The notes: generated from the sequence alone by a model not told the origin. 64,000 bases of DNA from Phoebastria nigripes (GCA_035582835.1 JAYKAV010001267.1:226621-290620); one strand, 5' to 3'; counted from the first letter of the stretch, positions 1 to 14,700 are shown. Made by a program: numbers and translations.

Positions 1-3000
1 TTATAGCCATCCATCGCAGCACCCCAGTTGTGCGAGTCATCCCACCATGTTTCCGTGATGGCAACTATATCATAGCATCCAGAAGAGTCCCACATCTGGA
101 CAAAGACTTGAAGTTTGGATTTCCCAGATTCCTTCACAATTTTTGTTTATATTTTTGTCCATATCTTAACGTTACCTCTTCTTAGATCAAGCTCTCCTAC
201 TATTGCATCTTCCTTTTGGAAAACTGATCCAAATTATGCTATTCAGTGATCCCATCTGGCTAATATCAGTGGCTGAAGCAGGTAGATTTGATATGTCTTA
301 GTGAACTACTGCAGGCACAAGTCCTGTCACCATTTATAAAAACTCATAACAAAAGGAAAGATGGAATTAATAAAGAATTCTGTGAAGTGTAATGAGAAAA
401 ATATAAGGTGTAATGAAAAATATAATGAATGTTAACTTCATCTCTGCAGTCCAGGTAGGAAAAAATAATCCTCCTTAAGAGCTTAACAATGCATCTATAA
501 AAGATTCAATCCTGAAGCCCTGAGTTAGAAGAAACTTGGCATCTGTGTCAACATTTGCAGAATCAAAGTTCACACTGAAATGAGGTTTTCCTCTTTCAGC
601 TTTTCAGTTTTCTTTTTTCCTTTCAGCCCTCCTTTCCCCTGCACCCACCACCACGCAGTCTCTTTTTTCCTTGTTTTTTGCCAGAATGCAAAAAAGTTCT
701 TTAAGGATTTTTTTCCCAGCCCCACCTGATGAAAAACCGTCAAACTGAGTGAGATGCAAATAAAAATGTCATCTGGTTTCACATGTTTTAAAGTGCCTGA
801 CTTTTTGTGTTTATAATTTTAAAAATTACTTAATTTTAAAACCTCAGACTTTAAAGGATATCTTCATTATGCCCTGAAAACTAGCACAAAGGCAAAGGAT
901 AAAGAAAACAGGTTTTAAAATGAACATTTATTACATTTTTTTTTCTCTGACAAGCTTTTACACAAGCAGCTGCAATAGTGAAATAGTTAATCAGCTGTAT
1001 GATACTTAACCCTTTGGATGTCAACTTTAATCTACATTTTTAAAAGGAATCAACATTTTTTGTGCACTTGCCCTACTTTCCTCCCAGATTATGCTTTTGG
1101 GACAAGTACATTCTCCTCTCCTCTGCTGGCCACCAAGTGAAAGCTCTGTGCTCTGATTTTGCACGTGTTTCGCTGCTAGTTATGCTGCTGTCCCAGAAGA
1201 ATAACTGAGACAAGTTATGACTGCTGAGTCACTGGCACTCCTGTGTCCAAAAATGCAGCCTTTGGGAAAAAATAAATTATTGGGATATTACCTGCAGGCA
1301 CAATTGGACACTATAAAAAAACCAGAGTTTCGTGGGTTGTGTCCATAACATTCACTGAAGTACGATCTTGAGATGACGAGTGTGTGGGTGTAAGTGTATA
1401 AAAGTAGGTTGTACAATGGTCACATTTGGTACAGAGGAGACATGGGTGTAGGAAATGGCTATCAGCCACTTTTCCAGTCCCTTTATCCCAGGCTTCTTGG
1501 TGGCCAAATTAACCCTCAGTATCACATGTGAGCAAGTCTAACTCGCAGAGTTAGAGCAAAACCACAAGGACAGGTGCCACTCAGGCTGTCCCGTGTCCTT
1601 GGGACCCCCGCCCCAAGGGGCACACACTTCTTCATGCTACAGAGGTCCCCAGGTAGCTCTTTTTTGAGCACCATGTGCTACCTGCTAACACACAAAGGCT
1701 GAAGGAATCAACCCTAATTTGGGCTTACATCACTTACGCTCCCATCTGATTTCTTTAGGAGAAAAAAACTGCATGTGCCTCGAGGCAGAGCACGGCTGGA
1801 GCGTGAAGAGGGAAGTGGCAGTGACAACCAGCCACAACCCTCCCCGGCTGCCACCTCCCTGCAGAGGTGACACAGCTGCAGGAGCTGCAGACCGCTCTCA
1901 GAGCTCGAGTCTCTGCTGCTGCATGGGAGTCTCATGGCAAAAAAAAAGCTACCCAGCCTCAGCTAACAGGCAGGCTGGTCACCTCCTGGGGCTACGTTTC
2001 CTGCCGCAGCAGGGTGCAACCTACTGGTCTGCCTGTCATGCAGAGACATAATTTGCTCTCCTTTGCAAAGCAGAAGTGCCTTTGATCCAGAGGCTGGATT
2101 AAAATCCAACTTTGAAGATTTGCTAAGTGGTGCTACATTTAAAACTTTCCTATAAATTAATTTAAAGACCCAACAATTATCTTAGAAAGAGAATTTCCAA
2201 GCTCCACAGCTGCATTGCTGTGACCTCCTTTCACAGAAGCTTGGGTTGGAGGTGGATTCCTTTGCAACCTCCAAATAGAGGATATCCTCTTCCACATTTT
2301 ACCTTGGGACACCTCAGGTATGTCCCAGGACACAGACTGAAAATTATTTCCCCGAGTGAATCCCTCCCCCTAGAAGAAGTGGAGTCAGATGGACAACATG
2401 GAGCCACAACCAGGCTACAACCAGGGATTCCCACACACAAGCCTGGTGCCAGCGAGATGGGCTAATCCCACCCCTCTGTGAATGTCAAATATAGCCCACA
2501 GTCCTAAGTAGCTCTTTAACAGAACAGTGCAATTAACCAATTGTATAGAAAACTTGATCCTTTGCGCTACTTTGGAGTATTGTTTNGGGGTATTTTTGCA
2601 GTCCCTTTGGTTACAGACACTTTAAAAACAGATTAGGCTGCCTTATTTCATTGCTATGTCAGCTCTGTATATCCTTGTGACTGATAACTGTTACATTAAT
2701 GGCAATCACCAGGAAGCAACCTGCCAAATTAGAATAAGGCCATTACAATTTACACCTAATAAATATAGGTGGATGCAAGAAAATGTATTAAAATATATTC
2801 CTAGGAAAATGCATCATTAAAAATAAAAGGATGGCACACAAGATAATTCAAGGGTTGCATAACCTTACAATCTAACCAAGTAGATATGCACTAAAAAGTC
2901 TTATATATGCTGATCAGCTAAGGAACTGTTCAGGAATTTTATCAGCTTTTTAAAACATATTACTGTTATCTGTTAGTCCTCTGTAAATACCATCCACAGT

Positions 3001-3509
3001 AGTTTATAGACGTCAGTGACTTGTGCTGAGCAGAAGATCAGCCACTGGAATATATATCATTTAGTCCTCTATGTGTTTCAACACCAGTGCAACTAATTTT
3101 CACTTTAGTCAGACAGAGGGAGTGTGATTTTGGAGATTAATATGCTGATTTTTCCCCCATTGCCACATATCATAAATAATCTCTGACCATGCTACGTTCG
3201 TGTGTCTTGTATGTACATTTATCCTCTTCCCTCCAATTGTTCCTTATAAGCATGTCAAAAATGATGGGTTTTTTCCAGAAGATAAATGTTTTTCTGCTTT
3301 CCATTTTCATGCAATTTAATTGGCTATTTTACATCCCTGGTTCCTTTTACATCTTTAACTGTTTGTCTTGCAAGATCCCCAGCCACCTGTCCAGCCCCTG
3401 CTCCATCTCTGAGGCTACCTTTTGTTTGAAATAGTTTGTGATGTATTATTTGTTTCTGATTATAGCTAATTCTTCTCATTCTACATAGACAAAGTGGGTT
3501 TTGTTAGAT
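1..3509. other. Intergenic DNA, no gene seen
   Basis: No open frame here has family similarity or believable splice structure. The stretch is mostly AT-rich. A GC-richer part at about 1,500-2,480 contains short chance open frames on both strands, none with recognisable motifs. One isolated N sits at 2,586. I see no CR1 tail, tRNA or CpG island. Confidence 0.7.
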
Positions 3510-3890
3510 TAATATTTAACCAGGCCAGAAACTACTGAGATCATCTAACCTAACTCTCTGAAAAATAATGGTCACAGGACTGCCTTGAATTAACTCCCCT
3601 TTCAACTGGAGGAGACCTCTAGAAACACATATGAACTTGATTTAAATGATTCCAGTGATGGTAAATCTACCACAACCCGTGATAAACTGTTCCAGAGTTT
3701 AATTAACATCTCTATTAAAAATGTGTGTTTTATTTGTAGTTTACATTTATCTGCTTCATCTTGCACCAACTGGATGTTATTAAAGCCTAGTTTGTTTTAG
3801 AGTTCAAAAAGCCTTTTCATAGCAAGTTTCTGGTTTTGATATAGGTACTTACACGTTTGTTGACTCTCTCACCCCGAGGCAAGTTTTTGA
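3510..3890 (-). mobile_element. Ancient CR1-family LINE 3' end (relic)
   Basis: Read on the plus strand, the block follows the reverse complement of a CR1 3' region. It has a 'catctaac' stretch (the counterpart of the CR1 'ggactagatgacc' end), then 'gatggtaaatctaccacaaccc', a 'gtgataaactgttccagag' segment, a 'ttaaaaatgtgtgttttattt' segment and a block matching the 'accattaccccttgtcct' region. The terminal ATTCTATG units are lost. Divergence from the younger copy at 24,841 is high, so this is probably an insertion from deep in sauropsid history. It encodes nothing. I recognised it from its order of motifs, without alignment. Confidence 0.7.
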
Positions 3891-5639
3891 GGACTCTGGT
3901 CATTCCTACAGCCCTTCACCTTCTTGACATGTAGACTTGAGACCCTGGCACTTTTTTTTTCTCTGAGTTCCACGACCATCTGGAGCCACAGTCAATATTT
4001 CAGTCTAAACTTTTAGTCTATATTCCCCTATTCAAGCATCCGAAGATGGAAATTGTCTTTTTCACCAAAGAATCATTTTCAGATGATAATCCTCTTGAAA
4101 ACTTCCTGCATAGGGGACCAAGACAGGGAGACACACAACACAACCAACATCTACCTGGACACCATTTATGAATTTAACTGTTACTGCTAGTAGTATCAAG
4201 CTGTTATTTCTAATAATATTGAATGTACCATTCAAGTATTCAGACACATGTTTGCGATCACTCCTCACTGCCTGGCTGGAGCAGCCATTGGGAGGCCAGT
4301 CCCGGTGGTTTGCTCAGAGGCGGAGGGTCATGCTGATGCCCTGGGGGCGTCAGGTGGGTGCTCAGCCAGTCCTTCATGGTCCTGTGCTTCGTCAGGCTGC
4401 ATGCAGCAACCACCACCTTCCTCAATATGGTCCGAGTTGTACAACCTTTATAGGTGTCAGCATGCGCTGATAGCCTTGCACAGGCTCTTGGTGGCCTGAG
4501 TTTATCTGTTCTTATGGATTCACCAGGACCAGGAGTCTCCAGAGCTTGTCAGCTCCTGACAGACTTTCACATGCTACTTCTCAGCANATAATTTTTCTTT
4601 TTCTTTCTTCAGCCTGCTGTTTTCAGGTCACTATTTCTGCATCCACATGCAGAGGCCCCACAGAGCCCATCCACACAAACTCACCCAGGAGAGGTGTTCA
4701 TGGCATCCCATCATGATGCTCAAGCCTTCTGCAGAGTCTCTCTTTCCCAGGCTCCTTGCCTGTAATTATGGCTCCTTTCAGCATATGGAAATTTCAGTGT
4801 GCCCAAACATTTCTTTACAGTAAATTTACCAAATTATTCAGACAATCCTGCATTCACAATCTGTCCTTATCATAATTTATTTCTTCCCCAGGCATCTCAA
4901 TATTACAACTAAGTTTCATATAAGAGCGCTGAGAATCATTTTTACATTATCTTTCACACAGACCATCTTGATGCTAAATATTCAAATATGCCTAACAACA
5001 GCATAGAAAAATATACTATTGTTTCAGTATTTAAAGATTTTTTTTTTATTTTAAATGTTCTTCCTTCCCCCAAAAGAAGTTGAAGTGAGCGTCACATATT
5101 TCTGAGTCTATTACAGGTGTTTAATTTCCTTTTATCTTCATCTATTAAGGTAATCATGGGTGTAAAAAAAATCACATTTGTCTACAACTCCTTGGAACTT
5201 CTAAAAACCTTGACATTTGAAATATATCAAAACTGTCTTTAAATAGTGTATCATGGGTTTTTTAACTGAAAAATATCACTGGTTCATAACGTACTCTGTA
5301 GAATATTTTAGATCATATTCTTTTATATCTGTACATCAAAGCAATTTTAAATTTAGAAACAAGAACATAAATATCCCCAGCAGTAACTTTCTGCTACTTC
5401 CATGAATTTTAAACACTTTAGACAGGAACAAGTTAAGACAAAATAATCACTTAGATCCTCAGACAAAGTCTACTGAAATCAGCAAAAGGACTACCTCTGA
5501 CTCCAACGTCTTTGAGTCAGTCCCTTAAAACTAGGACTGGATTGCTTCATTCACAGGTTTTTAAAGAATTTAAAATGAGTGAACAAAATAATTCACTGTT
5601 ATACAAACTAGCTGTTTTGCCTGATGATCAAAAGTTGTT
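3891..5639. other. Intergenic DNA with a GC-richer unclassified block
   Basis: About 4,240-4,560 is clearly GC-richer than its surroundings and could be an old LTR or other retroposon fragment, but I find no terminal inverted TG/CA, polyadenylation signal or duplicated target that would prove it. The rest is AT-rich with nothing recognisable. An isolated N is at 4,587. Confidence 0.4.
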
Positions 5640-5644
5640 AGTTT

Positions 5645-5690
5645 AAAAAAAAAAAAAAAACAAAAAACACAAACAAAAAAACCCAAAACA
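5645..5690. repeat. A-rich low-complexity tract
   Basis: This is a run of A followed by A-rich sequence with single C interruptions (units such as caaaaaac). It could be an eroded poly-A tail of a retroposon, but no retroposon body is recognisable beside it. Confidence 0.8.
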
Positions 5691-5760
5691 GAACAGCTGA
5701 GCTTGGCAAATAGAGGCCAAAAAGTTTACTTAGCAGCTGTCATTTAAAAAATAGTATTTC

Positions 5761-5790
5761 TTTCATGAGAATTTAAAAATTCTCGTGAAA
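5761..5790. repeat. Near-perfect inverted repeat (hairpin)
   Basis: The arms TTTCATGAGAATTT (5,761-5,774) and AAATTCTCGTGAAA (5,777-5,790) are reverse complements except at one position and are separated by two A bases. In a plus-strand RNA the mismatch becomes a U-G wobble, so the whole stem would pair. There is no T-run or other sign of a terminator or miRNA precursor, and the role is unknown. Confidence 0.75.
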
Positions 5791-8700
5791 TTGGGACAAC
5801 CAAATCAGAACTGCTCCTCTGAAAATGAATAAGTAAATAAACAAATAGTGGCCCATGATCTCATTGAACTCTTTAGAACAGAACAAGTAGAACAAAAGCA
5901 TTCAAATTTGTCATAAGAGGTTATTGAAAGGGGCTAAATAGTTAAATATGTACTGTGTGCTTATGGCTAGGTTCTCTGTAAGCAGAGTAGCAGTATTTGG
6001 GAAATTTACTCCAGAGCAAGTATTTTTCCTGGTGATACCCTTCAGACCTGTGATTCCCTTCTCCCTGTTTCTGATTTATAGTGGATTGGTTTTGGGTTAT
6101 CTAGGACTTATTTTCAAGTACCAGTACTTTCAGAGGCGTGAAAGGTGTCTGAGGTAGGTATTGTCATTACAATAAAAAAAAAAAATACACATGAATCATA
6201 CAATATACATTTGCAGAAAAAAAATGGCCAAAAAAAAAAAAAAGGTGAAAAAGATCATTTAGTGCATCCCATCCAGCTGGCAGGATCTCACTGTTCTGCA
6301 CTAAGACCTATGCTGTTGAGGGTGTTACAGGCACACAGCTCATTAGACTAGTTTAGACTCTCAGGACATATCCATTTCACCTAATCAAAGCTATCTGGGA
6401 GTTTGGGTGTCTACAGTGGTCATCCCTACACCCCACATGCAGGCAGTGGACAAAGATCAGTACCACTGGAGGCTGAGTCACCCCACCTCTCTTGGGCATC
6501 TTGTTGAAGGCAGGATGAAACCCTCCCTGAATGCCCTTATTTGTCTCCTCAGGCTACTAAGAAAGTGTAAATAACTGTTTTAGCCTCCAACTTTTGGATA
6601 GCTGAAGTTAGGTGAGATGAATCCTGCCAACAAGAACTGATTACCCAACATTCAAAAGGAGCTATTTGAAGGTAGGCAATTGGCAATAGGAGAGCAGATG
6701 GCATTCCTGCAGGTATGTACAAGCCAATGTCCTTCGGAAAAAAAGCACTTTTTGAATATTCATATATTTTGATGTGAATTTAATTTCAACTTCCCACAAA
6801 AAGGTTTTCATGACAGTGTTGGACACATTTGAGATCAATATATAGGCAATATATAGAAGAAATCAAACACACTAAGAGATTCTAGCACTGATTTTTAAAG
6901 AATAAAATAAAATACCCCTAGATAAAACAATGGTACACGTAGTATTTGAGGGATGGATTATATTTTACTTATCTACCTAAAAAAAGATATAGGTCAATGA
7001 GAAAAGAATGAACCTAGAGACAGCATGAAAAATTCTAAATCAAGTGTGTTATAAAAATTAAGACTATTATTTTTAAGAAAAGCAAGTAGAGTGAACATGA
7101 GAGAGTTTATAGAAGAGAACATGGTGTGAGAAAGATGAGATGGATACTCTTCTTACAGAGTGCAGATTCCCCATCCCACAGATCAGAATCGATTCTACTA
7201 GTAAATCACTATTGCCTACCTCAATACACTAAGCTTTTTTTTATAACTTCTCCCATATGTGCACATGTTTAAAATCAAATAATTTACTTCACTGAAGTGG
7301 AAGAGAAATTATTAATATTTCTGGAGACTATGTGTATATTCTATATAGTCTATATCCTGAGGCGCTCTGTTGAATTGACCAATGTTTCTCCTCATACCTA
7401 ACTGACCCTGCATGAGTATGTCACCTTTATCAAGAGTTATTCATGTGTGGGTGTTTGTAGGGTATAAGGTTCTTATACAGAGCTATAGCAGTTTGGGTTT
7501 GAAAGCATGTGTAGTTTTATCCAGTAAGATAATCTTCCTACTGAGGTCTCAAGAAATGCAACTCGTAATGTGTTGCTTCTGTTGGAGCCTTCACGTGCTC
7601 TGCAGAAAGCTGGGTATTATTTTTTTCAGGAAGGATCCCAAATTTTACAGTACATGAGTGTAAATTGCCAGAAATCTACAACTTCACGGAGCCTTAAAAT
7701 TCAGGTTACTGTTTTAATATGAAGTATACATTCGATAATGCTGCTTCTGTGCTATCTGACAGTGAATTGTTTTTATTTCATCTTTCAGTCTACATTTCAT
7801 CTTTACTACACTGTGGACTTGCCTTTTTAAGTTTGAACAAGCCTGGTACAGGGCAGATCCCATCTTTCAACATTATTATTTCTGGCTTTCTCTGTGACGT
7901 CAGGAAGACAACTCTATTTCCATACAACCATACAAATAAAACCACATATTTTCTCAAACATCAGGGCCAGAAACATCTTAAAACTAGGGCTGGGAGCTTC
8001 TCTGGAAATTTACCAAATTATTCTGGAATAATTATTTCAATAAATTCCAGTAGCTTCACAAGTGTGGACACACCCTCGGAATGGAGACAACAATTCTGCA
8101 GCAAGGGGTGAATTCCACAACAAATCCTCTCCATAAATTACCACCCCAGCAAGGATATAGCAATTCCTCTACATCTACACATCTGGTCTTGGTTTTAGTA
8201 TCTGCCAACAGATTTTGAATGGATATTTTTGATATGAGGGGGTTTTGTCCTCCTTTGTTGTTCTTATGATAATAATTCTGACCTATTCCTTTGTAAAACT
8301 ACCTGAGAATCCTCACCTAAAAAGGTTCACCAATTTGAAGCATTATTATCATAATTACTCTTGTATTTAATTGGGAAGTTCTATTTGCTGTTTGCATGCC
8401 AGTAAGAACAAATTGGCTCTCTTTGCTATTTTTATATCAATAGGGATGTGTGCTCTTGTTCTATGATAATTATTTTACTTTTCAGCACTTCCATTACTTT
8501 GGAAATAGTTTAGCTGTTTCTGTTAGCTGGTTGCATCCCACACCAGTGTCTCACCTATCATAACATAAATTTCTGCTCTCATTCCTGATGTTTTTCTAAG
8601 CCTCTTCAGCAGATTAATTAAAAAAAAAATCAGACACAACTTTTTTCTTTCTGAAATTGGCATAAACATATATAAACAGAAAAATGTGACAAGTATGCAG

Positions 8701-11700
8701 CNAAATAAATGATAGTAATATTCTGCCACATGGTATTTTTGTCTGCAAGCGTGCACATGTGCACTTGTCAGTGTATACGCTGGCAGTTTTGACATTTTAC
8801 CATCCCAAAGTTACAAATGCTAGTTTCAAGGAAGCTGTGCAGGCACAGAATGTCTCAAGAATATTTTCCTTAGAACAGACTTGATATTTCAGTCAACCAC
8901 TGAACCAAATGAAAATCATTTACACAGGGGACGACTCAGAGCAGTGAAACAAGTGAAACGTGGTGTTATTAAAATATGATGAAAAGGAAGAAGTGTTGGT
9001 AGTGCATTTAAAGAAGACACGACAAGATTGCTTTCTATTCCTTTATGTAAAAGTATTTTAAGGACTTGCCATCAGGGTGGCTATCCTTTTCCTGTAAGCA
9101 TTTAAAATCTTCACAGGATCAAAGGCCATACAACACATACTACATACCCTGAGATCTGTAGTGGANGGGAAGCTCCAGGGATAGTTCAGAGGATGAAGGT
9201 GATAACAGTGCAATGGGAATTCATTTATCCTGCTGTCATTTGCAGGAGTGCAGAGCAGAGAGCTTGGTGTTACATTTACTGCTGATGTTGGGTCTCCCCA
9301 TCTCCTGCTTGTTCACCTCCTCCTGCAGCCAGGGGCCACATTATCCAGCTGTCCCATGCCAGGACTGCTGACAGCTGTGTGCTACAGTCTTGGCATAAGA
9401 ACTGCATCTGAATTGCTTGCAAGTTGCAGCTGAAAGGCTACAAGCTTTCTCACCCCAGGCTATGAGATATATGGAAGTGTTTCAACAAATCTGGTTTCAA
9501 AGGGCAGATGTCATTTTTGGTCCTGATCCTTTTGGCTTTAGTGCAGCTCCAGAGAGCTGAGTAGCCCTAAAGTGCAAGCAGTAGAATGCATTTCATATAT
9601 CTTATCCAGTTTCACCACTTAAAGCAGTAAAATTAAAAGGCAATCAACCAAAAAATAGTTCTTAATCATTACTCCTTGGTAGGATGGGAAAGGGCAAGAG
9701 AAATGAAACCACTATGGAATATCAAATTAGCCAAGATCTCATTAAATGAATATGATCTCCTACAATACTTAAACTATTGGCCCACCTCAGTGCCTTCAGG
9801 GAACTCCTCACATGTGGCCCTTCTCACTCCACACCCAAAGCATTTGCTGCCTCCTCTGGAAAAGAGACATTTGAGGGCATCTCTGCCACTAANCCCTCTC
9901 TCAGGCACCCCCAGGAGAACATGTTGCTGGTGGCAGAAGGCAGGGCTGACACAGCAAGAGTCAGGACTAAGGGAGCACGCTGGGCTTCCTCCACAGGCCA
10001 AGAAGCATCCCCCAAAAAGATGCAGTAGAGCTGCAGGTCGTTCTCCTTTGCACAGAGCCGGGACGCCCTTATGTCTCAGTGGATAGTGGTACACCAGCAC
10101 TGCAGACTGCCGTGTAAAATAAAGGTAACCCATCTTGCTTGCAGATAACTTCTTTGGACCCTGATAGCAACATAGGATGACAGCATGGTGCTCAGTCCAG
10201 GCTAATTTGTTCTGCTCCCTGCACCAGGCTGCACGTTCAGTTCTAGTACCTGAGCTAGCTGGCACGTTTCTGCACTTACTGCAGGGTTGGCACTCAGTTG
10301 GATGCTGGAATAAACACAAATGGCAGGGACTGAAGTGATTCCCAATGAACCAGGGAGGATATGGGACATCTGCCCAGCTTGAGAGGGAGCCTCTGAGCTA
10401 ACAGAAGGCCAAACAAAGTATTATTCACCTTCACAGACTTTTTTAGGAGATTTTCACACACATTTCCTAACCAAGAATATCTCACGTAAGTTTTACCACG
10501 GGAAGGAGAAACCTAGGGCATTTTGATAACCCGGAAAAACCTGCTTAAGACTTCTGAGCTTAGGGCATCTGCGTGTGCGTATAAAATATTCTTAAAAGTA
10601 GGTGTATGCGTGGAACAACTACATCAGATTATACGCACTTCCACCTTATATATGCATGCAAAAGAGGGAGGCTACATGTAAAAGAGAGAACTACAATTGT
10701 CTGCATCAAGATAGACACAAGTTTCAGGAAATGATTTTGGCACGAGACTTGGAATAGTAAATTAAAATATAAAGATAAAACATGGAACCATGACACATCT
10801 TCAGCTTAGATAAAGCTGCATAGCATATGATACTGTAGAAAATTGTATTTATGCCATGACAGGTGGCTACAAATTCCTGCCAGACAAATGACAGCTAACA
10901 GACAGCAGCACTTAGAGAACATAAATCACACAAATCAATTGTAATATTCAGAAATTCTAACTAGTAAGAGCTCAAGTTACACTATGGGTGGGCAGAACAA
11001 AATAGACTTTGAAATCCATCAGGAAGTACAAGACTTAAAATATGGGAACGGGCCTGATTATTCATACTAATTGAAGAGCCCTCTAATTCTGCTCACGGTA
11101 TCTTCTATCTTGCCCTCCTACTGAGAGGAGCAGTTACTTACTGGGAAACAAGTGAAAACGTGCTTCAGTACACTGCGCACATAATACTTTGAAGTTAAAA
11201 TTTACATTAGGAAATCTACAATTTAAAGCAGGTAAATAAAAAATTTCTTTCCAGTAATGTGAATAGTTCTATTTACTTCAACCAGCATATGTGGGAACAA
11301 AAAAATGAAAATTAGAAATTCCCTATGTTTTCTACCTTTTGTAACTTAAATATTTTAAAATGTCTTAAGTCATTAAATTTTAAANGCTTACAATATGTAT
11401 TTTATTTTCCAAAATCTGTGTTGCTTGTTCAGTGTTAACATTTTGTCACCTGAGTAATAAACACAAGCATCTCCATTTTGTTTTGTTTTCAGTCCATGTC
11501 CTTCACTGGTTTTCATTTACGAAGAGAAGCATTTAATCCAAGTAAGAATTTCTACTTTTATTACATTTTATGGGGGAAAAAAGAAAAAGAACAATTAAAC
11601 TGAGGGATCAAAATTAAGTGAGAATTTACAACATACTGTATCTTTTGTTTGAGCAAGTGCATTTTTGCAAAAGAAGCCCCCAGACATAATCCCTGCATTT

Positions 11701-14700
11701 AATGAAAATATCTAGAGAATCTACATTAGACAGAATTCACTGTTTTATCTATGAATTATAAAAGTGTTAGGATGTCAAGCACAAGTCAACTCATGGCTTT
11801 CAGGGATTTTTGTGAGGATTTGTATGTGCTGGGNTTTTTTCCACCGTGAGCTGTTACAGGGTTTTGTGTTTTCTTTTGAAGCATCTGACACCAGCTAATG
11901 TCAGGCAGGAGGCAGTGGGCTGTGCCACCTCCGTAGGACCCTGTATACATCAGGGCATACAAAGACCAATTCAATGAGAAAGGAAGTGTCAGACTCCTAA
12001 GAATTTGGGGTGAGGGGATGTTTTAGTTATCACCGGTTTACATTCAGTGAATAGTTAGAAATCAGAGAAAGGAGCTCTTCAAAGAAAACTCAGTAGTCCT
12101 ATCACTGTGAGTACAGTGGGAGAGTTCACAGTATAATTTGCTGGGAAATGTGGAAAAAACAAGTCCTCCAGCAAAATCAAACAAGTCCAGACTTTGCAGA
12201 ACTTGTATTTATTTTTGCAAGTAGATGGAGTTTTCAAATATCAGAATCTTTTTTTTTTTTTTCAAGTAAAAAGGACAAAAAGGACAGTAAGGCAACTTCA
12301 AGAAGTAGTTTTTGAAATTAATTATCCTTTAGATAAGTCACTATGTNTCCACCTTCTATGTTATTTATAAAAATAACAAAATCATCATCATATGACTCCT
12401 TTGAGACTCCTTTGTTCCCTTTCTCCCTATCATACAGAAAATGATTCCCAGATATCAAAAAAGGAATATACTTCATATCATCAACATACAATGCTTATAT
12501 ATTGCTATACCTACTAGGTAGTTTTGACCATTGCCCACTTTTTTCAGGTAAAGAATTTATTAAGTAGATCTGGTAATTTTAGTGATACAAAAAATGGGCA
12601 AGGTCTCAGTTCCCTGACACGACATCATTCAAGCAACGGGAAGTATAGTTGCAAATCCTGCACCAGTTAGCCCTTAGCCCAAAAGCTTTTTACCACATCT
12701 TTCTCTGCAGTGTTGTACCGCAGTGTTCTTTATTCTGTTCTGGCTTTCTGCTACTTATTTAGAGTTGCTTCAGTCTTTCTATTGTACTGGTCATCAAAAC
12801 ATACACCCTCCCGTACATCCCCAGTGTTCTTCATACTGAGGAACATCTGTAAGATGCTTCGTATTCTTTCAGACAGCTGACCCAAACAAGTCTATTTTTC
12901 TCTTATGCTTATCTTGAAAGAAGGATCTCACTACACTAGGGGCTGAGAGATGAGCTGTGTCTCAGCTAAGCTGTGGTAGCTGCTCATGCCCATTGTAAAT
13001 GCGAACTTCAACAAAACAAAATAATGTAAATCAAAGTATGTCATAATGCTATAGTCTAGGAACATGCACAGTGAAAATTATTGTTTCAACTGTTGTAATA
13101 AGTTGAAATGTCCAAGCCACTGGCTTCAAATAGACTTAACCCATTACAGTTACTATAGCTGTCACTGTTAAATAAAAATGCAACAGCAGCAGCGATTCGA
13201 CACATTAAATGTGATTAACAGTTACAAAGGGATTTGTAATTACTTAGAGGACACACCACAAGCATTAAATACAAATACTGGCACTTTACACAGGAGACCT
13301 TGTGGCAATTAAAGCTGGTCCTACCCTCGACATGGCATAAAGAGGAAATGGGTCTCTGCAACGCCTGCAGCAGTCTCCACTCCATCAGCAGAAATGGTGC
13401 AGCTGGAAATATAGGGAAAGCCTTTGTGGGGTGNCCCCTCTAAATTTCTCAGGGCATTTCTGTCCATTACAGCAATTCACTGAGATACACAAGGCTCGTT
13501 GCAGCTGCCAGAAAGAGAAGAGGTGGGCCTGTGCTTAAGTCCTCTGCCAGATAACATTGAATTAATAGCATTGTCTAAGGCCAACACAGACATTAAAAAG
13601 TGTTTTCATGGCTATGCTACACAGAGAATGCAGGCTATTTACTTCCCTCCTTTTTAAAACTTCAATTCACTACTTTTTGCAGTGTTAGGTACGCTTCCAC
13701 TGCAGCAAGGTGCAATTACAGCCTACATAAGCAGAGCCTGGATAGCTTTAATTTCTCCAGTTTGAGGAGCAACACCAGTAAAGGTGTGGCAGCACTGACT
13801 TCAGCAAAATCTAGAAAACCAGGTACTCATGTATCTTCACATAGCCTGGTGTAAAGCCAGCGCCACTAAAGACTCACTACCTGAGTTTGCTGTTAGCTAG
13901 ATGAAAGTTATCTCAGGATGCCGACACATACTGCAATCACACCTCCCAATGGCAACATATGCATAACCTCACTTGTTATATTATTAAAGAGCCTTTTATT
14001 TTGTAAAGGGACTGTCCATGGGCTGTTATTACTTATGGTGCAGTTTTCCTGTACTGAGGATGGCAGAGATATGGCATAGCCTCACAGGAATCCCCAAAAG
14101 CATTTCTAGCTGATTCTGCTGGGGCAAGCCCACATGAAGGGAGAGGCTCTGACCTTTTCAGATAAGGTGTTATTTGAGTTCCTTTGCCCTCTCCAATCTC
14201 TCTAGAGTCAGCGTGCAATTGTACTTTTCTTGTTCCTTGTATTCAGGGAACATAAAGAATGTAGGTAATTATGACTAATGGCCCCACTTCCCCTGCCTGA
14301 AAGCATTCACAAAGGACCAGCCACATCTCTGTCAAAAATGTTTAAAAAGCAAGGCAGAGAATATTACAAATATGAGTTTAAATGTGATCTCAGCTGTAAA
14401 CTTTATTGCCTTCTACAATAGCTAACATCTGTAGATAAAACAATGCTGTAACAGATTTTTTACAGATTTGCAATGTCTCATAAAGCAATATTTTTACAAA
14501 ATAAATAATTGAGTCTTTCAAACTCAACAAAAGTTATCCAGTCTTCAGTATATCCCACAAGTTCAGCAAATGGCATACTTAACCCACACAGCCAAAACAG
14601 ACTGATTTTCATTCATTCTTTACAGCTGTGTAAAAGACCTTCTTTTCTCTCATTCTTGTGTTGTCTCCCACATACGTCAGCATACTTCAAATGTAAAAAG

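Noticed and set aside
4240..4560. A solo LTR of an endogenous retrovirus
   Set aside because: The block is GC-richer than its flanks, but I find no TG...CA ends, polyadenylation signal or flanking target-site duplication, so I left it unclassified.
7719..8111. Plus-strand open frame of 130 codons
   Set aside because: Its composition is like the surrounding AT-rich DNA, and it has no family motif, flanking splice sites or promoter.
9774..10319. Minus-strand open frame of 181 codons
   Set aside because: It has no recognisable domain, an N inside, and no promoter, splice or conservation signal. Overlapping open frames exist on the other strand in the same GC-richer patch, so chance is the better explanation.
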